DNA of 15,052 nucleotides from Kiritimatiellales bacterium (lineage in GTDB: Bacteria > Verrucomicrobiota > Kiritimatiellia > Kiritimatiellales > Pontiellaceae): positions 1 to 15,052 of the forward strand of contig DAOVNC010000031.1 of NCBI GenBank assembly GCA_030630445.1, written 5' to 3'. The notes beneath the pieces were generated by a model, which saw only the letters and a list, made by a program, of their open reading frames with translations, had not been told where the DNA came from and made no database searches. Shown piece after piece: positions 7,042-14,352 of the stretch. Made by a program: the position numbers and the translations under genes. How positions within the stretch are numbered: the first letter of the stretch is position 1; each line of letters begins with the position of its first letter.

Positions 7042-8031
7042 ATGGCTAGTGGATGCAGAATAGTGGGTTCGCCGGTGGCGAACATGCCTTGGGAAGAGCG
7101 GCTCGGCGAGGCGGACGATGTGATGTGGCGGTACAGCGGAAACCCGGTCATTCCCCGGAACCTGCTACCGTTTTCCAACAGTATTTTCAATAGCGCCGTG
7201 GTGCCTTTCAACGATGGTTTTGCCGGGGTTTTCCGGTGCGACAACAAAAACCGACAGGCATGGATACACTCCGGAACCAGTCCGGACGGCTTCCATTTCG
7301 AGATCGACCCCGAGCCAATTCGCTTCAACTGCCCGGAGCCCGAGATCGCCGAATATGTCGAAGCGTACGACCCCCGGGTCTGCTGGATCGAGGATCGCTA
7401 CTACGTGACCTGGTGCAACTTCTACCACGGCCCGACCATCGGGATGGGCTACACCCACGACTTCAAAACCTTCCACCAAATGGAGAATGCGTTCCTGCCC
7501 TACAACCGCAACGGTGTGATGTTCCCGCGTAAGATCAACGGAAAATACGCGATGCTCAGCCGGCCCAGCGACACGGGACATACCCCGTTCGGCGACATTT
7601 TCTACAGCGAAAGCCCCGACCTTTGCTATTGGGGCAGGCACCGTTTCACGATGGGAACGAGCATGGGCTGGCAGTCCAAGAAAATCGGCCCCGGCCCGGT
7701 GCCGATTGAGACCACCGAAGGGTGGCTTCTATTCTATCATGGCGTGTTGAATAGTTGTAACGGCTACGTCTACAGCATGGGCGCGGCGTTGCTGGATCTC
7801 GAAAAGCCATGGAAGGTGATTTGCCGGACAAAGCCGTATTTGCTCTCGCCGCAGACCCTGTATGAATGCGTCGGCGACGTCCCCAACGTGGTCTTCCCCT
7901 GCGCCGCCCTCGCGGATACGGACTCGGGCCGCATTGCCATCTACTACGGCTGCGCCGACACCGTCACCGGCCTCGCCTTCTGCAAGGTGGACGAAGTCGT
8001 CGACTACATCACGAACCATTCCGAGGTATAG
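7042..8031 (+). CDS. GH130 beta-mannoside phosphorylase/mannosidase
   Basis: A five-bladed beta-propeller glycoside hydrolase/phosphorylase of family GH130, 329 residues, near the short end for the family. Members cleave beta-1,4- or beta-1,2-mannosides, most by phosphorolysis giving mannose-1-phosphate. The likely catalytic acid is Asp110 in A-Y-D-P-R-V, the conserved D-P-R motif. Other family blocks are F-P-R-K (Arg163), S-R-P-S (Arg174), S-K-K-I-G-P-G (Lys213/214), W-L-L-F-Y-H-G (His233) and V-P-N-V-V-F-P-C near the end. Basic residues of this kind bind phosphate in the phosphorylases, which favours a phosphorylase, but hydrolytic GH130 enzymes exist. There is no signal peptide, so it acts in the cytoplasm. 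It is first in an operon with the esterase-CBM9 gene (19-nt gap) and divergent from GH38. That pairing suggests GH38 exposes the beta-mannosyl residue that this enzyme then cleaves. Confidence 0.9.
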   Translation: MASGCRIVGSPVANMPWEERLGEADDVMWRYSGNPVIPRNLLPFSNSIFNSAVVPFNDGFAGVFRCDNKNRQAWIHSGTSPDGFHFEIDPEPIRFNCPEPEIAEYVEAYDPRVCWIEDRYYVTWCNFYHGPTIGMGYTHDFKTFHQMENAFLPYNRNGVMFPRKINGKYAMLSRPSDTGHTPFGDIFYSESPDLCYWGRHRFTMGTSMGWQSKKIGPGPVPIETTEGWLLFYHGVLNSCNGYVYSMGAALLDLEKPWKVICRTKPYLLSPQTLYECVGDVPNVVFPCAALADTDSGRIAIYYGCADTVTGLAFCKVDEVVDYITNHSEV

Positions 8032-8040
8032 CATTTAACT

Positions 8041-8044
8041 GGAG
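8041..8044 (+). promoter_or_regulatory. RBS deciding the esterase start
   Basis: GGAG sits directly against an ATG at 8045 but 6 nt before the in-frame ATG at 8051. The second ATG therefore has normal spacing and is the better start. It lies in the 19-nt gap after the GH130 stop. Confidence 0.6.
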
Positions 8045-8050
8045 ATGGCC

Positions 8051-11000
8051 ATGAAATCAGGGCTATATTTTTCGCAACGGTTTAAAACGGGAGTTGCATG
8101 GATGGGGCTTCTTTCACTATGCATCGCCCCTCCTTCATTGGAAGCGGGCGAAACAAGAAATCCATCTCTGTTCACAGAGGGGTTGTTATTGGCTGGAGCC
8201 GGCACCTATGGGCGAAATCCGGTGCATACGGATGTGGTGGAACAAAAAATCATTACCAATGCATGGCAGCCTCCAACCGAAGGCCAGACGCTTCTGCTGG
8301 CAGATAGAACACAAAAGAAATGGCGCAAGATTATCGCCGACGACCAAGGCTGGTTTTCCGACGAGGAAAAGGGTGGGTATATCTATGCAACCTACACCAG
8401 CGACCGCGAAAAAGTGATGCTCTTGCATATGATGGGTAACAGCATGGCGTATGTCAACGGCGTCCCCCGGGTGAGCAGCCGATATCAGCACCAAGACAGC
8501 CTAAACCCCTGGGAGCCAAGCTTTGATATGGTCAAGCTGCCCGTTTTGATCAAGAAGGGTACAAACGAATTCTTGTTCAAGCGCACCTGGCGATCCGGTG
8601 GGCGGGTGAAAGCGGAGTTGATCGATCCAAAATCCGACATCTTCATCAATACCATGGATCTGACCCTGCCGGACTTGCGGGTTGGCGAACCGGTGAATAC
8701 CATGGGCGCGGTCGTTTTGGCCAACTGCACAACCAGCGCCCGGAACGATCTGTACATTGATGCTCGTTGGGTCGAGGGCGCGCAGTCATCCCGCATCAAG
8801 GTTCCAGCCCTGCCGCCGCTGTCTGTGCGGAAGATCGCATTCAAGCTGAAGGGTCCGGCTTTTTCGACGGCAGGCCAACAAAAGGTTCAGCTTTCGGTCA
8901 TGCAAAAGTCCGGAAGGAAAGGTTTAAAACCCACGACCAATGCGGTCATCTCTATCTCGGTCAACGAACCACACCAAACCTACAAACGGACTTTCATCAG
9001 CAAGATCGATGGGAGCGTGCAGTATTTTTCCGTTACCCCGGCGGCTCCACTGGATGGTGTCGCCGAAAATTTGGCGGTGGCGTTCAGCATCCATGGCGCG
9101 GGGGTTGAAGCACTGAATCAGGCCCGATCCTATGCCCCCAAACCCTGGTGCCATATCGTTTCGCCGGCCAACCGCCGACCCTATGGTTTTGACTGGGAGG
9201 ACTGGGGCCGGGCGGACTTGCTTGAGGTGATGGAACAGACCCAGCAGCACCTCAAACCCGACCCGCGAAAAATCTACCTGACCGGCCATTCGATGGGAGG
9301 CCACGGCACATGGATCAATGGAGCGACCTTTCCGGATCAATTCGCGGCCATCGGCCCCAGCGCCGGATGGATTAGCTTCCACTCGTATCGCGGAGCCGAA
9401 ATGGCTGAAGACCCGTCCACGATGGAACAAATGCTGATGCGGGCCGAAACCCCGAGCGATACCCTGTCGCTTGCGAAAAACCTCGAGCACAAGGGTATCT
9501 ATATTATTCATGGCAGTGCCGACGATAATGTACCCGCCAAAGAATCCTATTTGATGATGGATACCCTGAAGACGTTTCATAACGATTTTGTCTATTATGA
9601 AGAGCCGGGGGCCGGACATTGGTGGGACGACGATACCACCGAAGGAGCCGAGTGCGTGGACTGGCCACCCATGTTTGATTTCTTTGCCCGTCACCGGCTT
9701 CCAGATAATTCCGAAATTCGGCAGGTGGATTTTATAACAGCCAATCCGGCGGTCTCGGCCTGGTCGCACTGGGCAGGCATCGAAGCCCAGAAAAAGGGAT
9801 TGGAGTTTAGCCGGATCAGTATTCGGTGCAATCCTGCCGAACGGGCGTTTATCGGAACAACGGAAAATGTGGCACGGTTGAGCTTGAAGCTAGATCATCT
9901 GCCCAGCGGGAAGGATATTAGCGTAATCTTGGACGGACAACCCATTGAAAACATCCCTTGGCCGAAACAAAGACAAGTGTGGCTAGCTCGGAAATCGGGG
10001 CGCTGGAAACAAATCGATGAAGCTCCCAAGAGCCAAAAAGGCCCCCATCGCAGCGGGCCCTTCAAGCTGGCTTTTGGCAACCACATGATGTTTGTGTACG
10101 GCACAATGGGTTCCGAAAAGGAAAACCAAAACCTCTTTGCCAAGGCCCGTTTTGACGCTGAGCAATGGTGGTATCAAGGTAACGGTTCGGTGGATCTCGT
10201 TGCCGATACGGAATTCGACGCCGCCAAGGAAAAGGATCGCAGCATTGTGCTCTACGGCAATGCGGAAATAAACAGCGCATGGAAACCGTTGCTGGCGGAC
10301 AGCCCCATTCAGGTAACCCGGGAAAAGATCACCCTTGGGAAACGCGAAATAACCGGCCACGATCTGGCGTGTCTATTCCTGCGCCCCCGCCCCGGTAGCG
10401 ACACGGCCTGTGTCGCCGCCATCAGCGGAACCGGACTGATCGGACAACGGCTCACCGAGCGCATTACCTATCTGTTCGCCGGTTGCAGCTATCCCGACTA
10501 TATCGTCATCGACTCCGACATGCTCACCAAAGGGGCGGAAGGGGTACTTGCGGCGGGATTTTTCGGCAACGATTGGTCGGTCGAAAGCGGGGATTTTATC
10601 CTGACCCATCCCAAGACCGGCGAGCAGACCTCCAGCACCCTGCCCGACAATATCGGCCCCGACCCGCGCGGCTTTGAAATGCCGAGGCACTATGTCTGCA
10701 TGCGGGCCACCGGCGAGATCGCGGTCGATGGCAAGCTCGACGAGGATTCCTGGAAAAAGGCCGAGTGGAGCCAACCGCATGTGGATATCCGCGGCGCACA
10801 GTGGCCTAGCCAGCCGTACCACGAAACCCGCGTCAAAATGCTTTGGGACGATGAAAACCTGTATATCGCCGCGCGGCTGGAAGAGCCGCATGTCTGGGGC
10901 ACCCTCACCAACCGCAACTCGGTGATCTTCTACGACAACGACTTCGAGGTGTTCATCGATCCCAATGGCGATTGCCACGACTACTATGAGTTCGAAATGA

Positions 11001-11692
11001 ATGCACTCAATACGATTTGGAACCTTTTGATGACCCGCCCCTACAAGCACGGCGGCCAGGCGATCCTCCGAGAAATGCCGGGGCAGGAAACCGGCGTGTT
11101 TGTGAAAGGCACGCTCAACGACCCGTCCGACACGGATGAATACTGGACCGTGGAAATCGCCTTCCCCTTCGCGGGGATGAAGGAGCACGCGGACGTGGAT
11201 TGCCCGCCGACGGATGGCCAGCAGTGGCGGATCAATTTTTCACGGGTGCAGTGGAAGCACAAGGTTGCCGACGGAAAATATGTTCGGGTTCCCGCGATCG
11301 GTACACCACACGCTTCGGGCAACGAAGAAAACTGGATCTGGTCTCCACAGGGCGCGGTCAACATGCACCGGCCAGAGACGTGGGGCTATCTCCAGTATTC
11401 CAGCAAGCCCGTCGGTAGCGAGGTTGCGTATGTTGCAGATCCCTTGGCGGCGGCGAGGTACCAGCTCCACCGCGTGCTCTATGCGCAGGAGGCGCACATC
11501 CTCAAGCACGGCCACTATGCCAAGAAGCTTCAATCGCTTGGGCTCGCGAACCTGACGGATTCGTCGCTCGCCGGACCCATCCAGCTCGAAAGCAACGGCA
11601 AAGCCTACACGGTCTCGGCAAAGGTAAAGCTGCCCGGCGGGAAAACCGCCATCCTGAACGTGGATCAAGACGCCCGCACCTGGAGTGAATAG
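8051..11692 (+). CDS. Secreted esterase/alpha-beta hydrolase fused to CBM9-like domain
   Basis: A 1213-residue exported multidomain protein. Residues 1-32 look like a signal peptide (basic start, hydrophobic core about 14-26, possible cleavage after L-E-A). Residues ~33-320 are beta-rich with no recognised signature. Residues ~322-550 are an alpha/beta hydrolase of the prolyl oligopeptidase/PHB-depolymerase-like esterase type. Its nucleophile is Ser414 in G-H-S-M-G-G, Asp491 is in H-G-S-A-D-D-N-V-P and His523 in G-A-G-H-W-W. Residues ~556-870 are unassigned. Residues ~880-1115 are a CBM9-like carbohydrate-binding domain, starting at R-A-T-G-E-I-A-V-D-G-K-L-D. It includes V-K-M-L-W-D-D-E-N-L-Y-I-A-A and D-N-D-F-E-V-F-I-D-P and closes with W-G-Y-L-Q-Y-S. 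A ~95-residue tail follows. It probably removes acyl groups from, or otherwise cleaves, a glycan outside the cytoplasm; the substrate is not known. Co-transcribed with GH130. Confidence 0.85.
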   Translation: MKSGLYFSQRFKTGVAWMGLLSLCIAPPSLEAGETRNPSLFTEGLLLAGAGTYGRNPVHTDVVEQKIITNAWQPPTEGQTLLLADRTQKKWRKIIADDQGWFSDEEKGGYIYATYTSDREKVMLLHMMGNSMAYVNGVPRVSSRYQHQDSLNPWEPSFDMVKLPVLIKKGTNEFLFKRTWRSGGRVKAELIDPKSDIFINTMDLTLPDLRVGEPVNTMGAVVLANCTTSARNDLYIDARWVEGAQSSRIKVPALPPLSVRKIAFKLKGPAFSTAGQQKVQLSVMQKSGRKGLKPTTNAVISISVNEPHQTYKRTFISKIDGSVQYFSVTPAAPLDGVAENLAVAFSIHGAGVEALNQARSYAPKPWCHIVSPANRRPYGFDWEDWGRADLLEVMEQTQQHLKPDPRKIYLTGHSMGGHGTWINGATFPDQFAAIGPSAGWISFHSYRGAEMAEDPSTMEQMLMRAETPSDTLSLAKNLEHKGIYIIHGSADDNVPAKESYLMMDTLKTFHNDFVYYEEPGAGHWWDDDTTEGAECVDWPPMFDFFARHRLPDNSEIRQVDFITANPAVSAWSHWAGIEAQKKGLEFSRISIRCNPAERAFIGTTENVARLSLKLDHLPSGKDISVILDGQPIENIPWPKQRQVWLARKSGRWKQIDEAPKSQKGPHRSGPFKLAFGNHMMFVYGTMGSEKENQNLFAKARFDAEQWWYQGNGSVDLVADTEFDAAKEKDRSIVLYGNAEINSAWKPLLADSPIQVTREKITLGKREITGHDLACLFLRPRPGSDTACVAAISGTGLIGQRLTERITYLFAGCSYPDYIVIDSDMLTKGAEGVLAAGFFGNDWSVESGDFILTHPKTGEQTSSTLPDNIGPDPRGFEMPRHYVCMRATGEIAVDGKLDEDSWKKAEWSQPHVDIRGAQWPSQPYHETRVKMLWDDENLYIAARLEEPHVWGTLTNRNSVIFYDNDFEVFIDPNGDCHDYYEFEMNALNTIWNLLMTRPYKHGGQAILREMPGQETGVFVKGTLNDPSDTDEYWTVEIAFPFAGMKEHADVDCPPTDGQQWRINFSRVQWKHKVADGKYVRVPAIGTPHASGNEENWIWSPQGAVNMHRPETWGYLQYSSKPVGSEVAYVADPLAAARYQLHRVLYAQEAHILKHGHYAKKLQSLGLANLTDSSLAGPIQLESNGKAYTVSAKVKLPGGKTAILNVDQDARTWSE
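10679..11400 (+). other. CBM9-like module within the esterase gene
   Basis: The segment coding residues ~877-1117 of the hydrolase protein is a complete CBM9-like (DOMON-related beta-sandwich) module. It resembles the 'carbohydrate-binding family 9-like' proteins that often occur as separate ~220-residue proteins. Recognition rests on the ordered blocks V-D-G-K-L-D, M-L-W-D-D, D-N-D-F-E-V-F-I-D-P, N-A-L-N-T-I-W, N-D-P-S-D-T-D, W-R-I-N-F-S-R-V and W-G-Y-L-Q. Confidence 0.75.
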
Positions 11693-11702
11693 ATCTGGAA
11701 AA

Positions 11703-11727
11703 TGTAGAACCGCGCCTCCGGCCGGTT
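11703..11727 (+). terminator. TGTAGA-headed hairpin after the esterase gene
   Basis: Ten nt after the esterase stop the plus strand has TGTAGA followed by a GC-rich hairpin. AACCG pairs with CGGTT and GCC with GGC, with one bulged C and a TCC loop. Only three T follow. It probably marks the transcript 3' end or is a REP-like repeat. A mirror-image partner lies at 11794-11817. Confidence 0.45.
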
Positions 11728-11793
11728 TATGCACCGGATCAACACGAGTCCTTTGCGTTGAGGGAAATCCGGGCAGGCTGCCATGCGCACACA

Positions 11794-11817
11794 ACGCGGC
11801 AAGATGCCGCGTCTACA
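11794..11817 (-). terminator. TGTAGA-headed hairpin after the symporter gene
   Basis: Nine nt after the stop of the symporter gene, the minus strand reads TGTAGA and then a perfect 7-bp hairpin (ACGCGGC/GCCGCGT, 5-nt loop; the first stem base is shared with the hexamer). No long U-tract follows. Read on the plus strand, a T5 run lies 11 nt past the stem, which is too far for a classical terminator. It has the same layout, in opposite orientation, as the element at 11703-11727. Confidence 0.45.
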
Positions 11818-11826
11818 ATCCCCTTT

Positions 11827-14100
11827 TTATTCCGGCGGTTCTTCACCGAGGTTGTGGTGCCCGACGACTCGACCGTCGTCCAGCGCGTTTTCCTTCTGCG
11901 TCCGGAGGTGGCGATAGAGGGCCTTGATGTCGAAGAAGCCACCGACCGTGAACCAGATGGTGAAGAGCACGCACAGCGCAAAAACGACCCATGTCCAGTG
12001 GTACCAATATTCAAACCACCAGCCGTCGGAAAGCTTGCTATGAACCAAATTGAGAACGGTGAAAATGATCATCCACAGGATGGGCCATGCCACGGTGATG
12101 GCAGCGATGGCATAGTCGGCCCCTTTGAAGTCGCTCGAAATGCCGAGCTTTTCCCAGACCGTCTTGGCGTCGGCATAGGAAGTGACCTCCTCCCCCTCGA
12201 CCGCATACTTGCCCCGATGCAGCATGCGGTCCATGTTGAAGTCCTTTTTGTGGGTCTTGAGCGAGACGGCAATGTATAGCCCCACGCAAACAACGTACAC
12301 CCAGAAGGTCATGACCTGGGCATTCGTCTTGAAGAGCGCCAGCGCCGCCTTCCAGAAGATTTCGTTGCAATGGATTTTGGCGAGCACGTCGGTAACGTTG
12401 ATCCAGAAAACCTCCTGCTGGGCGGCCATGACCACTGAGGGTCCGGCCTGCGTGACGAGGGTGCCAAGCAGCGAGAGCGTCAGGCCGGTGACCATCGCGA
12501 CCCAAGCCCCGGCGGTGGTGGCTTTTTTCCAGTAGAGGCCGCCGATGATTACCGCACCGGCACCGCCGACAAAGACGGTTGCGGTGATGTTGCAGTACAT
12601 GACCACACGCTGGGCATGCTCGAAATAGAGGCTAAAGAAAAAGATAAAAACGGCCACGGCCAAAATCGCCAGCTTCAGGAGCCACAGGTGCGCCTTGGGG
12701 GAAAGCTCCTTTTTGCGGAAGGGAAGGATGACGTCTTGGATAAACATCGACCCCCACGAATGCAGATAGGTGTCGTGCGTGCTGATGAACGCGGCCAGCA
12801 TCGAGGCGCAGAAAAGCCCGAGCAGCCCCAGCGGCAGCATGGCGCCCAGTGCCATTGGAATGCGTGCCTGGCTTTTAAGCTCCTCCGTCTTGTCCTTCAA
12901 CAGCTGGGCCAGCTGGACGGCCCGTTCGGGATCGCGGGTTCCGATGCCGTCGAGCGAGGCCAGCAGCGCGGGATCCACACTTGCTGCCTCCATCTCCGCA
13001 AGTTCCAGAAGCCGCTCCGACGTCCCGCCCGGGAGACCAGCTAGCAGCGTCAGATCCCCGGCTTCGTCCGGCGAGTTTTCCGCGAGGATCTTAAGGTTGT
13101 CGGAGGCCCGGAGTTCCAGCCGCTGGTGCACCACCTTGGCTTGTTTCTGGTAGTCGTTGTGCTTCATGAACACATGGGTGCTCGCGGCAACCGTGATGAA
13201 AATGACCGGCAGCATTACCCGCCACCGCCAGGTTCCAAGAATCTCGGCCATCTTGGCTTCGTGGGCGTTTTTGGCGGAGCAGTTGTAGCCCGCCGACCCT
13301 TGCCAGCCCCGCGCCCCGTAGAACATGGTGACCACCCCAATGAGAAAATAGATCGCGTTAAAGTTTTCCTCTTTCCCGAGGTCGAACGGATTCACCAGCG
13401 ACTTCCCGCCTTCGACCGCCAGTAGCGTTTCCGAGAGCTGCACCTTTGTGAAGGTGATCAAAAGAAACAGCGCCACCAGCACAAACACGATATTGGTGAA
13501 GGTTCCCTGGATGAAGTCCGTCACCATGATGGCAATCTGTCCACCCATGAAGGTGAACGCGATCGATATGGCCAGCAGGAAAACCATGATGGAGACAAAG
13601 GTGGAAATCTCCCACCCGAGTCCCGGCAAACAGAACGTCTCGGAAAGGCCGCAGAGGGAGATGAAGAAACGGGCGCCGATCGAGGGAAATATGCCAAAAT
13701 TAAGGATGCCCGCCAAAAACGCAACCAACCCCGAAAAGACGCGGAACGACCGGCTGTAACGGATCTCGAAAAACTGCGCTAGCGTCAGTGCGCGCGTCTG
13801 CCTGAACCGGTAGACCACCCAGCCCGTAAGCGCCATGATGATAAATGCCGGCTCGTTGATCAGCCCCCAGAAGAACCCCGTAAAGCCAATGTCGTAGTGG
13901 ATCTGGAACCACACTACCATCGTAATCACGCCGAGCTGCGCCATGCCGTTGGATACGGAAATCAAATACTTCCCGCCGCAGCGATCCGCCGCCAGGAAGG
14001 CCGAAACGCTTTTTGTGTATCGCCGGGTCGAGATGGCTCCCGCCGCCAGAGCCATCAACAGCCCAAACACGATCACCCAATCGATCGTTCCCATATTCAT
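11827..14100 (-). CDS. SSS-family sodium:solute symporter
   Basis: A 757-residue inner-membrane transporter of the sodium:solute symporter family (LeuT fold), with about 13-15 hydrophobic helices. The N-terminus (I-D-W-V-I-V-F-G-L-L), the T-R-R-Y-T-K-S-V-S-A-F-L-A-A-D-R segment after helix 1 and the S-N-G-M-A-Q block are typical. The sodium-site helix reads A-F-I-S-T-H-D-T-Y-L-H-S-W-G; Ser440/Thr441 align with the Na+-coordinating Ser/Thr of the family. A hydrophilic insert of ~100 residues (about 312-410, rich in L, E, A and D) lies between two helices. This makes the protein longer than PutP-like members (~500). The C-terminus is a charged tail. The ATG at 14098-14100 has GGAG and AAGG just upstream. 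It follows the fucosidase gene by 18 bp, so it is likely co-transcribed and may import fucose or a released glycoside. The substrate is not deducible. Confidence 0.92.
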   Translation of the reverse strand: MNMGTIDWVIVFGLLMALAAGAISTRRYTKSVSAFLAADRCGGKYLISVSNGMAQLGVITMVVWFQIHYDIGFTGFFWGLINEPAFIIMALTGWVVYRFRQTRALTLAQFFEIRYSRSFRVFSGLVAFLAGILNFGIFPSIGARFFISLCGLSETFCLPGLGWEISTFVSIMVFLLAISIAFTFMGGQIAIMVTDFIQGTFTNIVFVLVALFLLITFTKVQLSETLLAVEGGKSLVNPFDLGKEENFNAIYFLIGVVTMFYGARGWQGSAGYNCSAKNAHEAKMAEILGTWRWRVMLPVIFITVAASTHVFMKHNDYQKQAKVVHQRLELRASDNLKILAENSPDEAGDLTLLAGLPGGTSERLLELAEMEAASVDPALLASLDGIGTRDPERAVQLAQLLKDKTEELKSQARIPMALGAMLPLGLLGLFCASMLAAFISTHDTYLHSWGSMFIQDVILPFRKKELSPKAHLWLLKLAILAVAVFIFFFSLYFEHAQRVVMYCNITATVFVGGAGAVIIGGLYWKKATTAGAWVAMVTGLTLSLLGTLVTQAGPSVVMAAQQEVFWINVTDVLAKIHCNEIFWKAALALFKTNAQVMTFWVYVVCVGLYIAVSLKTHKKDFNMDRMLHRGKYAVEGEEVTSYADAKTVWEKLGISSDFKGADYAIAAITVAWPILWMIIFTVLNLVHSKLSDGWWFEYWYHWTWVVFALCVLFTIWFTVGGFFDIKALYRHLRTQKENALDDGRVVGHHNLGEEPPE

Positions 14101-14118
14101 AAGGCCTTCTCCAAAAAA

Positions 14119-14352
14119 TCAAACGCTTATTTTCGCCTCGGTAATTTCAAACACCCATGCGTGTTGGCAGGGCGGCGAGTGTCGGCACTCCTGCGAGAGG
14201 GTGATCACGAGCCCTTCGTTGCCGCATTGATGGCGGAGCACGGCATTGCTTCCGAGCAACCGAACGTTTCCGGCCTTGGCGATGAAGCCGACCTTCAGGT
14301 TTTCGGGCAGCGTTTTTTCGTCCTTTCTGGCAAGATAGAAGATGTAGGTCAG
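14119..14352 (-). pseudogene. GH29 fucosidase C-terminal fragment, out of frame
   Basis: The 77 codons after the A8 run encode the missing C-terminal beta-sandwich of the fucosidase, in the -1 frame relative to the upstream part. They include L-T-Y-I-F-Y-L-A, L-P-E-N-L-K-V, V-R-L-L-G-S-N-A and P-C-Q-H-A-W-V-F-E-I, the usual end of GH29 proteins. No start codon with a ribosome site precedes the fragment. It is therefore expressed only if ribosomes or RNA polymerase slip on the A run, or if the run length is a sequencing error. It ends at TGA, 18 bp before the symporter gene. Confidence 0.7.

Noticed and set aside
8045..8050. ATG at 8045 as start of the esterase
   Set aside because: The GGAG motif touches this ATG with no spacing; the next in-frame ATG at 8051 has a 6-nt spacing and begins a normal signal peptide.
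8111..8122. Possible lipoprotein signal (L-S-L-C) in the esterase N-terminus
   Set aside because: The residue before the Cys is Leu rather than Gly/Ala/Ser, so the lipobox is poor; a normal signal peptidase I site downstream fits better.
11794..11828. Classical rho-independent terminator for the esterase gene (stem plus T5)
   Set aside because: The T5 run begins 11 nt after the stem base, and part of it belongs to the symporter stop codon; the spacing is wrong for an intrinsic terminator.
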